Below are positions 7,026 through 15,020 of a stretch of DNA of 37,644 bases, in pieces; position 1 is the stretch's first letter, and every line of letters begins with the position of its first letter. Under the pieces are notes generated by a model that searched no databases, was not told where the DNA came from, and saw only the letters and a program-made list of their open reading frames with translations. This stretch comes from JAGVPT01 sp049578505 (GTDB taxonomy: Bacteria > Bacteroidota > Ignavibacteria > UBA10030 > UBA8401): NCBI GenBank assembly GCA_049578505.1, contig JBAUMC010000124.1, forward strand, positions 1-37,644, written 5' to 3'. The position numbers and the translations under genes were made by a program.

Positions 7026-7952
7026 TCTCTTTGCCTCTTTCACAATCGTTGCGTTCCGTATCAGCCCTTCTCGTTTCGTGCGCTTGACAGGGCTTTTACT
7101 GAATCTTTCCGAAAAATCTCTTTGTGTCAAAGATGTTAAACCGTCGAGAGAGGGTGTAACGTTCCCGTCGCGTGGGAGAAACTCATTGTCCGGTGTCGGC
7201 TGCTGATACTTATTCCACGGACAGACATCCTGACAAATGTCGCATCCGTAGACCCATCGATCAAACATCGGCTCAAGTGATTTGTCTATCTCGCCGCGAT
7301 GCTCAATCGTAAGATACGAGATGCACTTATTCGAATCGACGACGTACGGCTCCACAATTGCTTCTGTCGGGCACGCATCAAGGCACGCCGTGCATGATCC
7401 GCAAAAGTCCTCCATTGGCGTATCGTACTCAAGCTCCAACGTCGAAATGATCTCGCCGAGAAAGACCCACGAGCCGAAATCTTTCGTAATGAGGTTCGTA
7501 TGTTTGCCCCTCCATCCTATGCCTGCCCGCTCTGCCCACACTTTATCCATCACTGGGCCGGTATCGACATAATAACGTCCGTCCGATTCGGGCGCTATTT
7601 GTTTGATGTACTCAAAGAGCTTTTTGATTCGTGCAGTGACGAGAATGTGGTAATCATCGCCCCATGCGTACCGCGAAATTTTCCCCTCGTCCGATTTCGG
7701 ATGATGTTCGGCGGGAGTGTAATAATTTGCTGCAACAGAAATAACAGACCGCGCACCCGGGACAATTTCTTTCGGGTCAATTCGCTTTTCTACGTTCTTT
7801 TCCATCCACCCCATCGACGCCTGATACCTTCGGCGAAGCCATTCTTCGAGCTTCTTCCCATCCTCCGTCAAGGCTTCGGCTTTTGCGATCCCGACCTTGG
7901 AGAAGCCGATCTCCAGCGCTTTCGCTTTTATTTGCTTAGTCAGTGTGGCCAT
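7005..7952 (-). CDS. queG: Epoxyqueuosine reductase
   Basis: QueG performs the last step of queuosine tRNA modification, reducing epoxyqueuosine to queuosine in the anticodon of GUN tRNAs, using cobalamin and two [4Fe-4S] clusters. At 315 residues it is typical. Seen are the cobalamin-domain segments SMGWMEKNVEKRIDPK and GARSVISVAANYY, the GWRGKHTNLI segment, and two ferredoxin-type motifs: CGSCTACLDACPTEAI (about 183-198) and CDICQDVCPWN (about 239-249). The start overlaps the end of the Rieske gene by 17 bases. The last residues (QLKGKS) and the stop are read from a heptad-repeat array, so the native C-terminus may have been altered by repeat insertion. Confidence 0.94.
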   Translation of the reverse strand: MATLTKQIKAKALEIGFSKVGIAKAEALTEDGKKLEEWLRRRYQASMGWMEKNVEKRIDPKEIVPGARSVISVAANYYTPAEHHPKSDEGKISRYAWGDDYHILVTARIKKLFEYIKQIAPESDGRYYVDTGPVMDKVWAERAGIGWRGKHTNLITKDFGSWVFLGEIISTLELEYDTPMEDFCGSCTACLDACPTEAIVEPYVVDSNKCISYLTIEHRGEIDKSLEPMFDRWVYGCDICQDVCPWNKYQQPTPDNEFLPRDGNVTPSLDGLTSLTQRDFSERFSKSPVKRTKREGLIRNATIVKEAKRQLKGKS

Positions 7953-8265
7953 GCTTCCTTATAAAAACCTCGTCTCTTCGTATCTCGACTTCGTAGGTTT
8001 TGACTTTCCCGCTGGCGTTTGTCGAAATGCCTGTGCGCAAGTCGTATGTCCAGCCATGCATCGGACAGGTGACGGTGAATCCATTCACCTCGCCATCGTG
8101 TAACATGGAAAAATGCTGGTGCGGGCAAACGTTGCCGATCGCAAAACACTCCCCCCCGATTTTGAAAACGGAGATCTCCTCGCCGCGGACCCTTGCAAGA
8201 AAGCCCTTCCGTTCTCTTAAATCTTGTACTTTTGCTATTCTATACTCTTGCAATGATTCGTTCAT
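7936..8265 (-). CDS. Rieske [2Fe-2S] ferredoxin-like protein
   Basis: This 109-residue soluble Rieske protein is of the NirD/biphenyl-dioxygenase ferredoxin type. The cluster ligands are visible as C-P-H in NVCPHQHF (about residue 47) and C-P-M-H in VTCPMHGW (about 67), the C-x-H...C-x2-H pattern with the normal spacing. It has no signal peptide or membrane anchor, so it should carry electrons in the cytoplasm. It is translationally coupled at both ends: an ATGA overlap with the MBL hydrolase upstream and a 17-base overlap with queG downstream. It might feed an unidentified oxygenase or reductase; no partner enzyme lies next to it. Confidence 0.88.
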   Translation of the reverse strand: MNESLQEYRIAKVQDLRERKGFLARVRGEEISVFKIGGECFAIGNVCPHQHFSMLHDGEVNGFTVTCPMHGWTYDLRTGISTNASGKVKTYEVEIRRDEVFIRKHGHTD

Positions 8266-9107
8266 TCCAGAAACAATTTTTTATCAACAACGAGTCCTTT
8301 TTCTCCCTGTTTCAGCGTAACGGCATCGGTCTCCGGATCGTGTTCAAGGAACAGTATCCATCCTTCTTTTTCAGCTCTGGGCAGGATCCTCTTTTTCTCG
8401 TCGAGTGTAATAAGGGGGCGGACGTCATATCCCATAATGTAAGGGAAGGGAATGTGAGACGCCGTCGGAACTAAATCGCAGCAAAAAAGAATCTTGGTAG
8501 AGTTGTCCGATATTAAGGGGAGCTGTTGCGCCGATGTATGACCGTTGCACACGATCATCCGGACTCCTGGAAACAATTCCTTCTCACCGTCGACCAATGT
8601 CAACAATCCGCTCTCATGCAGCAGCGTAAAATCTTCCTTCATGAAACTTCCGCGGTCTTTCTCAGTCGGGTGCTGTGCCAGGTTCCAATGCTCGCGCTGA
8701 AGATGGTATACGGCGTTGGGAAAAGCCGCCACAACCTTTCCATTTTCAACTTTCGTACTGCCCCCGCAATGGTCGAAATGGAGATGTGTGAGAACAACGT
8801 CTGTAATATCACCGGGAGAAACTCCACGCTTTGCGAGGGATTTTTCCAGTTCAAACTGTGAAGTGTCAAGACGGTAAATATCTTTCAGCTTTTCAGTCCA
8901 TTTCGTTCCGTTGCCGCAGTCCACAAGAATGACTTTTCCGTTGCCAATGAGAAGGAGGCACCGTGCCGCGAGGGTGATGCGGTTGCGGGAATCGGGGGGA
9001 TTTGTTTTCGACCAAAACACCCACGGCACAACGCCGAACATCGCGCCCCCATCGAGTGCAAATCGCCCGGTTTCAATCGAGTGAATTTCGTAACCGCCGA
9101 CTTTCAT
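8262..9107 (-). CDS. MBL-fold metallo-hydrolase
   Basis: This 281-residue metallo-beta-lactamase-fold enzyme has the metal-binding motif THLHFDHCGG at about residues 107-116 (H-x-H-x-D-H), a downstream His in CNGHTSAQQ and the Asp in LFCCDLVPTASH, a full binuclear metal set. The pattern fits the large family that includes lactonases and hydroxyacylglutathione hydrolases; the closest subfamily is the quorum-quenching lactonase/MBL hydrolase type. Substrate cannot be deduced. It has no signal peptide. It is the first gene of an MBL-Rieske-queG operon, with a GGAG site before the start and a terminator separating it from the ferredoxin gene. Confidence 0.85.
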   Translation of the reverse strand: MKVGGYEIHSIETGRFALDGGAMFGVVPWVFWSKTNPPDSRNRITLAARCLLLIGNGKVILVDCGNGTKWTEKLKDIYRLDTSQFELEKSLAKRGVSPGDITDVVLTHLHFDHCGGSTKVENGKVVAAFPNAVYHLQREHWNLAQHPTEKDRGSFMKEDFTLLHESGLLTLVDGEKELFPGVRMIVCNGHTSAQQLPLISDNSTKILFCCDLVPTASHIPFPYIMGYDVRPLITLDEKKRILPRAEKEGWILFLEHDPETDAVTLKQGEKGLVVDKKLFLE

Positions 9108-9139
9108 AGTTCGAATCTCCAGGAAGCAAACGAAACAAA

Positions 9140-9174
9140 AAAGGTCGGCTCTCCCAAAGGAAGAACCGACCTTT
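9140..9174 (-). terminator. Rho-independent terminator after the ferredoxin gene
   Basis: AAAGGTCGG (9140-9148) pairs with CCGACCTTT (9166-9174). On the minus strand the stem is followed by a T-rich run, so it ends the ferredoxin transcript before the MBL operon. Confidence 0.8.
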
Positions 9175-9191
9175 ATGATTATCTACAGCGA

Positions 9192-9530
9192 TTATTTTCT
9201 AAAATGGGAAGTAGCAGGAGCAAGGTCGGTAAAAGCACGCTCCGGGTGAATCTCTTTAGCCCGTTGGAATAAGACTTCCTCAGTTTCGACATGGTTCGGG
9301 TCCGGCACGCAGCAATCAACCGGGCATACTGCCGCGCATTGTTCCTGGTCGAAATGTCCGACACATTCCGTGCATTTTTCGGGGACGATATAGTAAAAGT
9401 CGTTCGACAATGCGTCGTGCATTGTGCCCTTAAATTCCCATTGAGCCCCGCCTGCATATATTGCCGTATTTGGACATTCCGGCTCGCACGCGCCGCAGTT
9501 AATACACTCCTCGGTGATCATTGTTGCCAT
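9192..9530 (-). CDS. YfhL-type 2[4Fe-4S] ferredoxin
   Basis: This small cytoplasmic electron carrier of 112 residues is close to the YfhL/Alvin family. The first cluster motif is CINCGACEPECPNTAI (residues 9-24). The second is CTECVGHFDQEQCAAVCPVD at about 53-72, with the characteristic extended spacing C-x2-C-x8-C-x3-C of this family, plus extra Cys residues after it. An acidic stretch DPNHVETEEVL and a C-terminal tail follow. An AAGGAGATACGTTT site lies just before the start. It may share a transcript with gpmA and the DUF309 gene upstream, and ends at a clear terminator. Confidence 0.92.
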   Translation of the reverse strand: MATMITEECINCGACEPECPNTAIYAGGAQWEFKGTMHDALSNDFYYIVPEKCTECVGHFDQEQCAAVCPVDCCVPDPNHVETEEVLFQRAKEIHPERAFTDLAPATSHFRK

Positions 9531-9564
9531 AAACGTATCTCCTTCATTTCTAAAATATTCAAAA

Positions 9565-9969
9565 TTATTTTTGATTCACAAATTGTAAGATCGGAATTAA
9601 CGCCGCGTCGAACGGCGCCACCTCCATGCCCTGCTCACGCTGCACTACCCATTGAAGACAGGCCGATGTTTGAGCTAAAAAAGTATTCAGTTCGATGCCG
9701 TAATACGCGGGTTGAAACCGCTCGAGTTTTGCTATCCCTTTTGAAAACTGGCTCCGTGAGCCGCGATAATTCTCGTTGTCGAGATGATAAAAGCCGACAG
9801 CGATATGAATGATTCCTTGAAAAAAAGTTCGATCGCTTCCTCTCCACTCCATCCATATATCTTCAATAACATCGTGGCACTCAAAAAAGTGACGGTTGTT
9901 GAACAACTCAACACCCTTTTCGAACCTTTCCCTTTGAGAAAGTATAGTAAATTCCGGCTGAAATTTCAA
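9565..9969 (-). CDS. DUF309 family protein
   Basis: This 134-residue helical protein of the DUF309 family is recognised by FNNRHFFECHDVIEDIW at about 23-39 followed by FFQGIIHIAVGFYHL. The conserved His and Glu residues in the two helices suggest a metal or ligand site, but the family has no established function. It lies between gpmA and the ferredoxin gene, with 30 and 34 bases of spacing, so co-transcription is likely. The start ATG is the first in frame and matches the family's N-terminus. Confidence 0.85.
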   Translation of the reverse strand: MKFQPEFTILSQRERFEKGVELFNNRHFFECHDVIEDIWMEWRGSDRTFFQGIIHIAVGFYHLDNENYRGSRSQFSKGIAKLERFQPAYYGIELNTFLAQTSACLQWVVQREQGMEVAPFDAALIPILQFVNQK

Positions 9970-9999
9970 CTAAAAAATGCCCTCTCTCAAACAAATTCC

Positions 10000-10635
10000 C
10001 TACAAATAGCGATGTTCCAGAATTTTTCCAGTTCGATCAAACACATACAAAAGGGGTGCCCCGGTCGGGATGTTTAATTCAAGGACCTGCTCTTTGGTTA
10101 AATTGTCGAGGTGCATGACAATGGAACGAAGGCTGTTGCCATGGGCTGCGACGATAATATTTTTTCCCTTAACGATTTCGGGAAATATTTTTTTCTCCCA
10201 GTACGGTAGAGTCCGGGCCGCAGTATCTTTGAGGCTCTCGCTGATCCCTTCGGGGTTCAACTCGGTCTTATCTTTCGGCGGAGGGACATCGTAACTTCGC
10301 CGCCAGATGTGGACTTGTTCCTTTCCGTACTTCTTCGCCGTCTCCTCTTTGTTAAGTCCTTGAAGCGCTCCGTAGTGGCGTTCATTCAACGCCTGGTCAA
10401 ACTCCGTTGGGACAGGAGGGTGACCGGTCACTTGCATAATAATCGATAGCGTTTTCTTTGCCCGTTGAAGAACGGAACAAAACGCTTCATCGAACTTGTA
10501 CGCTTTTAATTTTTCGCCTGCTGCCCGGGCTTCCTGTTCTCCTTTTGCTGAAAGAGGAACATCAACCCAGCCGGTGAAACGGTTTTCAAGATTCCACTGT
10601 GATTCGCCGTGACGAACAAGAATGAGATTTGCCAT
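10000..10635 (-). CDS. gpmA: 2,3-bisphosphoglycerate-dependent phosphoglycerate mutase
   Basis: It interconverts 3- and 2-phosphoglycerate in glycolysis and gluconeogenesis. At 211 residues it is slightly shorter than the E. coli enzyme (about 250), as in many Bacteroidota. The phosphohistidine motif LVRHGESQWNLENRFTGW is at residues 6-23. The second catalytic segment is ALNERHYGALQGLNKEE (about 84-100), followed by RRSYDVPPP, and the second His is in AAHGNSLRS (about 162-170). It lies 84 bases after metH, with a CGCCAAG-type hairpin between them. Confidence 0.96.
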   Translation of the reverse strand: MANLILVRHGESQWNLENRFTGWVDVPLSAKGEQEARAAGEKLKAYKFDEAFCSVLQRAKKTLSIIMQVTGHPPVPTEFDQALNERHYGALQGLNKEETAKKYGKEQVHIWRRSYDVPPPKDKTELNPEGISESLKDTAARTLPYWEKKIFPEIVKGKNIIVAAHGNSLRSIVMHLDNLTKEQVLELNIPTGAPLLYVFDRTGKILEHRYL

Positions 10636-10667
10636 TGTCGTGGTTTTCCTTTAGTGATATGGATTTG

Positions 10668-10722
10668 AACCGCCAAGACGCCAAGAATTGTTTTCTTCGC
10701 GTCTTGGCGCCTTGGCAGTTTA
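10668..10722. repeat. CGCCAAG-type hairpin after metH
   Basis: The left arm AACCGCCAAGACGCCAAGA (10668-10686) pairs with a right arm ending CGTCTTGGCGCCTTGGCAGTT (about 10699-10720). Each arm carries two tandem copies of a GCCAAG core at 9-base spacing. The metH stop TAA (10720-10722) forms the edge of the right arm. It can act as a terminator-like structure, although no long T-run follows. Confidence 0.65.
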
Positions 10723-13700
10723 TTTTATATTAAAGTACTTCGCTTCCGGATGGTGGACAATAATCGCGTCGGTCGACTGTTCCGGTTCGATCATGAATTC
10801 CTCCGACAACCTGACGCCGATCCGTTCCGGTTGCAAAAGTTCGAAGAGCTTCGTAGAGTCTTCAAGATTCGGGCATGCGGGGTAACCGAAACTGTACCGT
10901 GAGCCCTGGTATCCCTGGCTAAAGAGCCGTTTGATATCGGGCGAATCGTTTGCAGCGATGCCCAGTTCTTCCCGGATCTTCTTGTGCCATAACTCGGCAA
11001 GAGCTTCTGCTGACTCAACGCTCAATCCGTGAAAGTAGAGATACTCCTTATAATTATTCGACTCAAAGAGTTGGGCGGAATGTTTCGAGGCGCTCCCTCC
11101 CATCGTCACCAGGTGAAATGCAACGACGTCCATCCGTCCTGAATCGACCGACGCAAAATAATCCGACAGGCATAAGTATCGGTCTCCGGTTTGCCGCGGG
11201 AATGTAAAGCGGAGCCGTTCCGATTTCCGATTCTCGTTGTAAATAATCAAATCATCCCCTTCGGATTGGCAAGGGAAGTACCCGTACACTGCTTTGGGGT
11301 CCAGCAATTTCTCGGTCTTGCACTGCAGTTCCAATCTTTTAAGCTCTGGATAAATATTATCGACGAGGAACTGGTTGTATTCCGATTCCGTTTTCTTTCC
11401 TTTGCGAACCTGCCATTGTCCCTTGATGAGGGCAGTTTCGTTGACATAGGGGAAAACAGTGTCGAGCTGAATGCTTTCCACCACCCGCGTCCCCCAAAAC
11501 GGCGGAACGGGGATCGTAACCTCCCGAGACACCTTGGAAGGAGCCGCGCCATGCAAACCGGCATGTTCGCCAAACCTCTCTTTAAGGATCAGCGCGATCT
11601 TCGCCTCAGAACCCGTAAGCATTTCTTCGGGTTCTTCTTCGGTTGCCTGGTGTAACGTCGTCTGCGTTTGGAAGCTTGCAATACCTTTCGTTTTCAATTG
11701 CTCCATAAAATGGAGACCGTCGAAGGCGTCGTTGGCGTAAACGACAAGACCCTGATACAATTTTCGCAAATCTTGTTCTACGTAACGGCGCGTCAGTGCA
11801 GCTCCGCCGAGAACGATCGGCGGTTTCAGACCCCGTTCATTCAACACTTCGAGGTTTTCTTTCATGACAAGCGTCGATTTCACGAGGAGGCCGCTCATGC
11901 CGATCGCATCGGCTTTATAATCCTCGTACGCCCGCATGATGTTTTCAACCGGCTGTTTGATCCCGAGGTTATATACTTTGTAGCCATTGTTGGTGAGGAT
12001 AATATCCACAAGATTTTTTCCGATGTCGTGGACGTCTCCTTTCACCGTCGCAAGCACCATCGAGCCCTTGCTGGTGCTTTCGGATTTCTCCATAAATTGC
12101 TCGAGGTATGAAACGGCGGCCTTCATCACCTCAGCGGACTGCAGGACGAACGGCAGCTGCATTTCGCCGCGGCCGAAGAGATCGCCGACAACTTTCATTC
12201 CATCGAGCAAAATATTGTTGATGATATCGAGGGCGGAGTATCGTTTCAGGGCCTCATCCAGGTCGGCTTGAAGATTTTGTTTGTCCCCATCTATGATCCG
12301 GTTCTTCAGCACCTCTTCGACCGTCGAGCCGAGAGATTTTTTCTCCTTTTTTGTCTCCCCTTTTTTATCGGCATAATAGGCCATTAATTCCGTCAACGGG
12401 TCGAACACGCATTTTTCCCCTTCCCATTTTCGCTCGTCGAAGACAAGCTGGCGGCACAGTTCCCTGCCCCGTTCGTCGATCTTGAAAAGTGGCATAATCT
12501 TCTGCGCGTTGACAATCGCCATATCAAGGCCGGCTTCAATGGCATAATGGAGAAACACGGAATTGAGCACGTGACGGATATGGGGCGCCAATCCGAACGA
12601 AATATTGCTGACGCCGAGAAGCGTTTTCGATTCCGGAAATTCTTTTTTGATCAACCGGATCCCCTCGATCGTCTCGATACCGGCTTTGCGGAATTCCTCA
12701 TCGCCGCTCCCGAGTGTGAACGTGAGCGTATCAAAAATAAGGTCGCTGGGCTTCATTCCGTATTTGTTCACGGATAAATCATGCATTCGCTTTGCGACTT
12801 CGAGCTTCGCCTGCGCAGTCTTTGCCATTCCCTTTTCATCAATCGTGAGAGCGACCACCGCGGCGCCGTACTTTTTGCACATCGGCACTACTTTGTTGAT
12901 GCGCTCTTCGCCGTCTTCCATGTTGATGGAATTGACGATACATTTTCCGGCAAAAAGCTGAAGCGCCTGTTCGATCACCGGCGCCTCGGTCGAGTCGATC
13001 ATGATCGGGAGCGTCACTTGCGTGTTAAAGCGAAACGCAGCTTCTTTCATGTCGCGGACTTCGTCCCGCCCGACATACGCAACACAAAGGTCAAGCACAT
13101 GGGCACCCTCTTTAGTCTGCTCTTTTGCCATGTTGACCATTGAATCGTAATCTTCAGTTTGCAGCAGTTCTTTAAATTTCTTCGAACCATTTGCATTGGT
13201 CCTCTCACCAACGATCACCGGAGGCGGCTCGATGTGAAGCGGTGCGCTGATGTACAAACTTGAGGACGACGGAATAAAATCCACAGACCGTTTCTTGGGG
13301 GAAAGATTTCCGACCGCGGCAACAAGTTGTTTGAGATGTTCTGGGCGAGTTCCACAACACCCTCCAACAACGCTGACTCCCAAATTCTTAACGAAATGAC
13401 TCAGATACTGCACAAATTCTTCAGGTGTCAGATGGTAGTGGGCATGGCCGCCGATGTTTTCGGGTAGGCCTGCGTTCGGGATACACGAAACAGGGAGCGG
13501 CGACGCGGAACAGAGGTAACGGATGTTATCCGACATTTCCTTCGGGCCAGTGGCACAATTCAAACCGATAACGTCGATGTCGAACGGCTGTAGCGCCGTG
13601 AGAGCGGCTCCGATTTCTGTCCCCATCAACATCGTCCCCATGGTTTCAATGGTGATTGAAGCGATAACCGGCACGTGAACTTTTTTATCTGAAAAGTAAT

Positions 13701-14226
13701 TGAAAATAGCTGCAAGAGCAGATTTCGTTTGCAGGAGGTCCTGACAAGTTTCAACGATCAGCAGGTCGGCGCTTCCTTCAACGAGTCCGGCCGTTTGTTC
13801 GTAATACGATTTGCTCATCTCGCCGAACGAAATATGACCGAGCGAAGGAAGCTTCGTCGTCGGCCCTATCGAACCGGCAACAAATCGCGGATGCGACGGC
13901 GTTGAAAATTGTTGAGCTACGTTCTTTGCAAGTTCTGCCGCCTTGAAATTCAACTCGTATGCGCGGGCGCTGAGGTTGTACTCAGCAAGGACAATCGAGG
14001 CTGATCCGAATGAATCGGTCTCGATAACATCGACGCCGGCAGAAAGAAAGTCCGCATGGACTTTTTCAACCGCCGACGGCTTTGCTACGACGAGGTACTC
14101 ATTGCATCCGTTGAAATGTTCGCCGCCGAAATCATCGGCACTCAAGTTTTGCGCCTGAATGTTCGTTCCCATCGCGCCGTCGAAGACGATGATTTTTTCT
14201 TGGAGGAGCTGTTTGAAGGAGTTCAT
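10720..14226 (-). CDS. metH: Cobalamin-dependent methionine synthase
   Basis: This 1168-residue multidomain enzyme transfers methyl from methyltetrahydrofolate through cobalamin to homocysteine. Domains run in order. Homocysteine binding spans about 1-310, with zinc cysteines in GLNCATG (about 222-228) and GGCCGT (288-293). The pterin domain spans about 335-600 (VGERTNANGSKKF). The helical cap spans about 630-725. The B12 domain spans about 725-870, with the cobalt-ligating His in DVHDIG (731-736). The C-terminal reactivation domain spans about 890-1168, with the AdoMet motif SRYSFGYPACP. Full length means self-reactivation with AdoMet is expected. No cobalamin or SAM riboswitch was recognised upstream; only 44 bases separate it from the S23-type gene. 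Confidence 0.97.
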   Translation of the reverse strand: MNSFKQLLQEKIIVFDGAMGTNIQAQNLSADDFGGEHFNGCNEYLVVAKPSAVEKVHADFLSAGVDVIETDSFGSASIVLAEYNLSARAYELNFKAAELAKNVAQQFSTPSHPRFVAGSIGPTTKLPSLGHISFGEMSKSYYEQTAGLVEGSADLLIVETCQDLLQTKSALAAIFNYFSDKKVHVPVIASITIETMGTMLMGTEIGAALTALQPFDIDVIGLNCATGPKEMSDNIRYLCSASPLPVSCIPNAGLPENIGGHAHYHLTPEEFVQYLSHFVKNLGVSVVGGCCGTRPEHLKQLVAAVGNLSPKKRSVDFIPSSSSLYISAPLHIEPPPVIVGERTNANGSKKFKELLQTEDYDSMVNMAKEQTKEGAHVLDLCVAYVGRDEVRDMKEAAFRFNTQVTLPIMIDSTEAPVIEQALQLFAGKCIVNSINMEDGEERINKVVPMCKKYGAAVVALTIDEKGMAKTAQAKLEVAKRMHDLSVNKYGMKPSDLIFDTLTFTLGSGDEEFRKAGIETIEGIRLIKKEFPESKTLLGVSNISFGLAPHIRHVLNSVFLHYAIEAGLDMAIVNAQKIMPLFKIDERGRELCRQLVFDERKWEGEKCVFDPLTELMAYYADKKGETKKEKKSLGSTVEEVLKNRIIDGDKQNLQADLDEALKRYSALDIINNILLDGMKVVGDLFGRGEMQLPFVLQSAEVMKAAVSYLEQFMEKSESTSKGSMVLATVKGDVHDIGKNLVDIILTNNGYKVYNLGIKQPVENIMRAYEDYKADAIGMSGLLVKSTLVMKENLEVLNERGLKPPIVLGGAALTRRYVEQDLRKLYQGLVVYANDAFDGLHFMEQLKTKGIASFQTQTTLHQATEEEPEEMLTGSEAKIALILKERFGEHAGLHGAAPSKVSREVTIPVPPFWGTRVVESIQLDTVFPYVNETALIKGQWQVRKGKKTESEYNQFLVDNIYPELKRLELQCKTEKLLDPKAVYGYFPCQSEGDDLIIYNENRKSERLRFTFPRQTGDRYLCLSDYFASVDSGRMDVVAFHLVTMGGSASKHSAQLFESNNYKEYLYFHGLSVESAEALAELWHKKIREELGIAANDSPDIKRLFSQGYQGSRYSFGYPACPNLEDSTKLFELLQPERIGVRLSEEFMIEPEQSTDAIIVHHPEAKYFNIK

Positions 14227-14241
14227 TCTGGAGAATGATGG

Positions 14242-14273
14242 TTTTACGTTGTGAGTATTACGTTTTACGTTTA
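14242..14273. repeat. Heptad-repeat array at the 3' end of the S23-type gene
   Basis: On the plus strand the units are TTTTACG, TTGTGAG, TATTACG, TTTTACG, TTTA: 7-bp steps without slippage. The stop codon of the four-helix-bundle gene (14271-14273) lies in the last unit. GTTTTACGTTT (14262-14272) is the exact reverse complement of 14644-14654 on the other side of the gene. Confidence 0.7.
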
Positions 14274-14627
14274 GCTCTTATTATTCTTTTTTAGTAAAGA
14301 AATCAGCTTTCGCTTCACTTCGTTTACATGCTCGTTTAATTTATCGTATTCGTTTCCTGCAATATAATTCAAGTCCTTTGCGAGAAGAAGAAAGTATTCG
14401 AGTTCGCTCGCTGAACCGACCGCGATCGAGAGAAAGTAACGAAACTCTTTTTGCGACATTCGCCCGCAACCTTCAGCAATGTTGGCACCGATCGATGAAG
14501 ACGCTCTCCGTATTTGATTTGTTAGTGCGAATAGTTCATCCTTTGGAAATTTCTTCGAAACAAGATAAATCTCTATCGTCAACGTATGCGCCTTTTCCCA
14601 GACGTTGAGTTTCCGAAAATCCTGCAT
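14271..14627 (-). CDS. Four-helix-bundle protein (S23/IVS-type, TIGR02436 family)
   Basis: This 118-residue all-helical protein belongs to the family first seen as the product of intervening sequences in 23S rRNA genes, and related to Avd of diversity-generating retroelements. The signature is clear: DFRKLNVWEKAH at the start, then PKDELFALTNQIRRASSSIGANIAEG (about 29-54), then FRYFLSIAVGSASELEYFL and a Lys-rich C-terminus. The basic surface suggests nucleic-acid binding; the true function of the free-standing members is unknown. Here it is not within rRNA. It sits just before metH, and heptad-repeat arrays flank it in inverted orientation, one containing its stop codon. This makes it look like a compact mobile cassette. 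TTGGAGGGATT precedes its ATG. Confidence 0.88.
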   Translation of the reverse strand: MQDFRKLNVWEKAHTLTIEIYLVSKKFPKDELFALTNQIRRASSSIGANIAEGCGRMSQKEFRYFLSIAVGSASELEYFLLLAKDLNYIAGNEYDKLNEHVNEVKRKLISLLKKNNKS

Positions 14628-14641
14628 GCCAATCCCTCCAA

Positions 14642-14661
14642 AAAAACGTAAAACTTAGAAC
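14642..14661. repeat. Heptad repeats upstream of the S23-type gene
   Basis: Plus-strand units AAAACGT, AAAACTT, AGAACCG are the reverse complement of TTNTANG units. AAACGTAAAAC (14644-14654) matches the downstream array exactly in inverted orientation, so the gene is bracketed by 11-bp perfect inverted repeats about 370 bases apart. Confidence 0.6.
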
Positions 14662-14677
14662 CGTCTCCCCGCCAAAA

Positions 14678-14708
14678 CAAAAAACCCCAACACTCATTGC
14701 GTCGGGGT
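14678..14708 (-). terminator. Minus-strand terminator before the S23-type cassette
   Basis: On the minus strand ACCCCGAC pairs with GTTGGGGT (one G-U pair) around a 9-base loop, followed by TTTTTTG. It would end transcription coming from the FabK-like gene. Confidence 0.65.
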
Positions 14709-14851
14709 CCAATAGGCATAAACTCATTGTCCGACGCTTTAGCTATTCACAGTGCGTGGCTGCAAGCTGTCGATTCAAATCGCCACATCTAAATGTACAA
14801 AAGAAATCAGCGAATCGCAACTAGGTCCACCTAAAGGCCGTGGTGTATTTT

Positions 14852-14924
14852 GCGTGACTTGGCGTCTTCCGCGTCCTTGGCGGTTAAAAGAAAACCGCAA
14901 ATGACGCCAAGGGGCAAAAGGCGC
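14852..14924. repeat. CGCCAAG-type palindromic repeat
   Basis: The left arm carries CTTGGCGTC and CCTTGGCGGTT (14858-14885). The right arm carries AACCGC, then GACGCCAAGGGGC (14893-14915). The loop is AAAGAAA. It is built from the same core as the hairpin after metH (10668-10722). Confidence 0.6.
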
Positions 14925-15020
14925 AGCTTGCTCTTCAACAGAACGCAGATAATCTACCTTAGTTTCGAAATGCGCTACTGCACGCCTAAAAGCTAATCGC
15001 CAATGCTCAGCGCTTTACTA

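Larger units (their letters stand above)
14628..15020. other. Intergenic region rich in repeats
   Basis: Between the S23-type gene and the FabK-like gene lie heptad repeats, a terminator and a CGCCAAG palindrome (listed separately). The remainder, 14725-14850 and 14925-15020, shows no convincing gene. One minus-strand frame is open from about 15005 through the palindrome but has no start and no recognisable domain. Confidence 0.4.

Noticed and set aside
14728..15005. Open minus-strand frame of about 75 codons upstream of the S23-type gene
   Set aside because: It has no start codon, crosses the CGCCAAG palindrome and resembles no family.
14227..15020. Possible cobalamin or SAM riboswitch for metH
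   Set aside because: No B12-box-like or SAM-box-like core could be found on the minus strand; the space before metH is only 44 bases and consists of heptad repeats.
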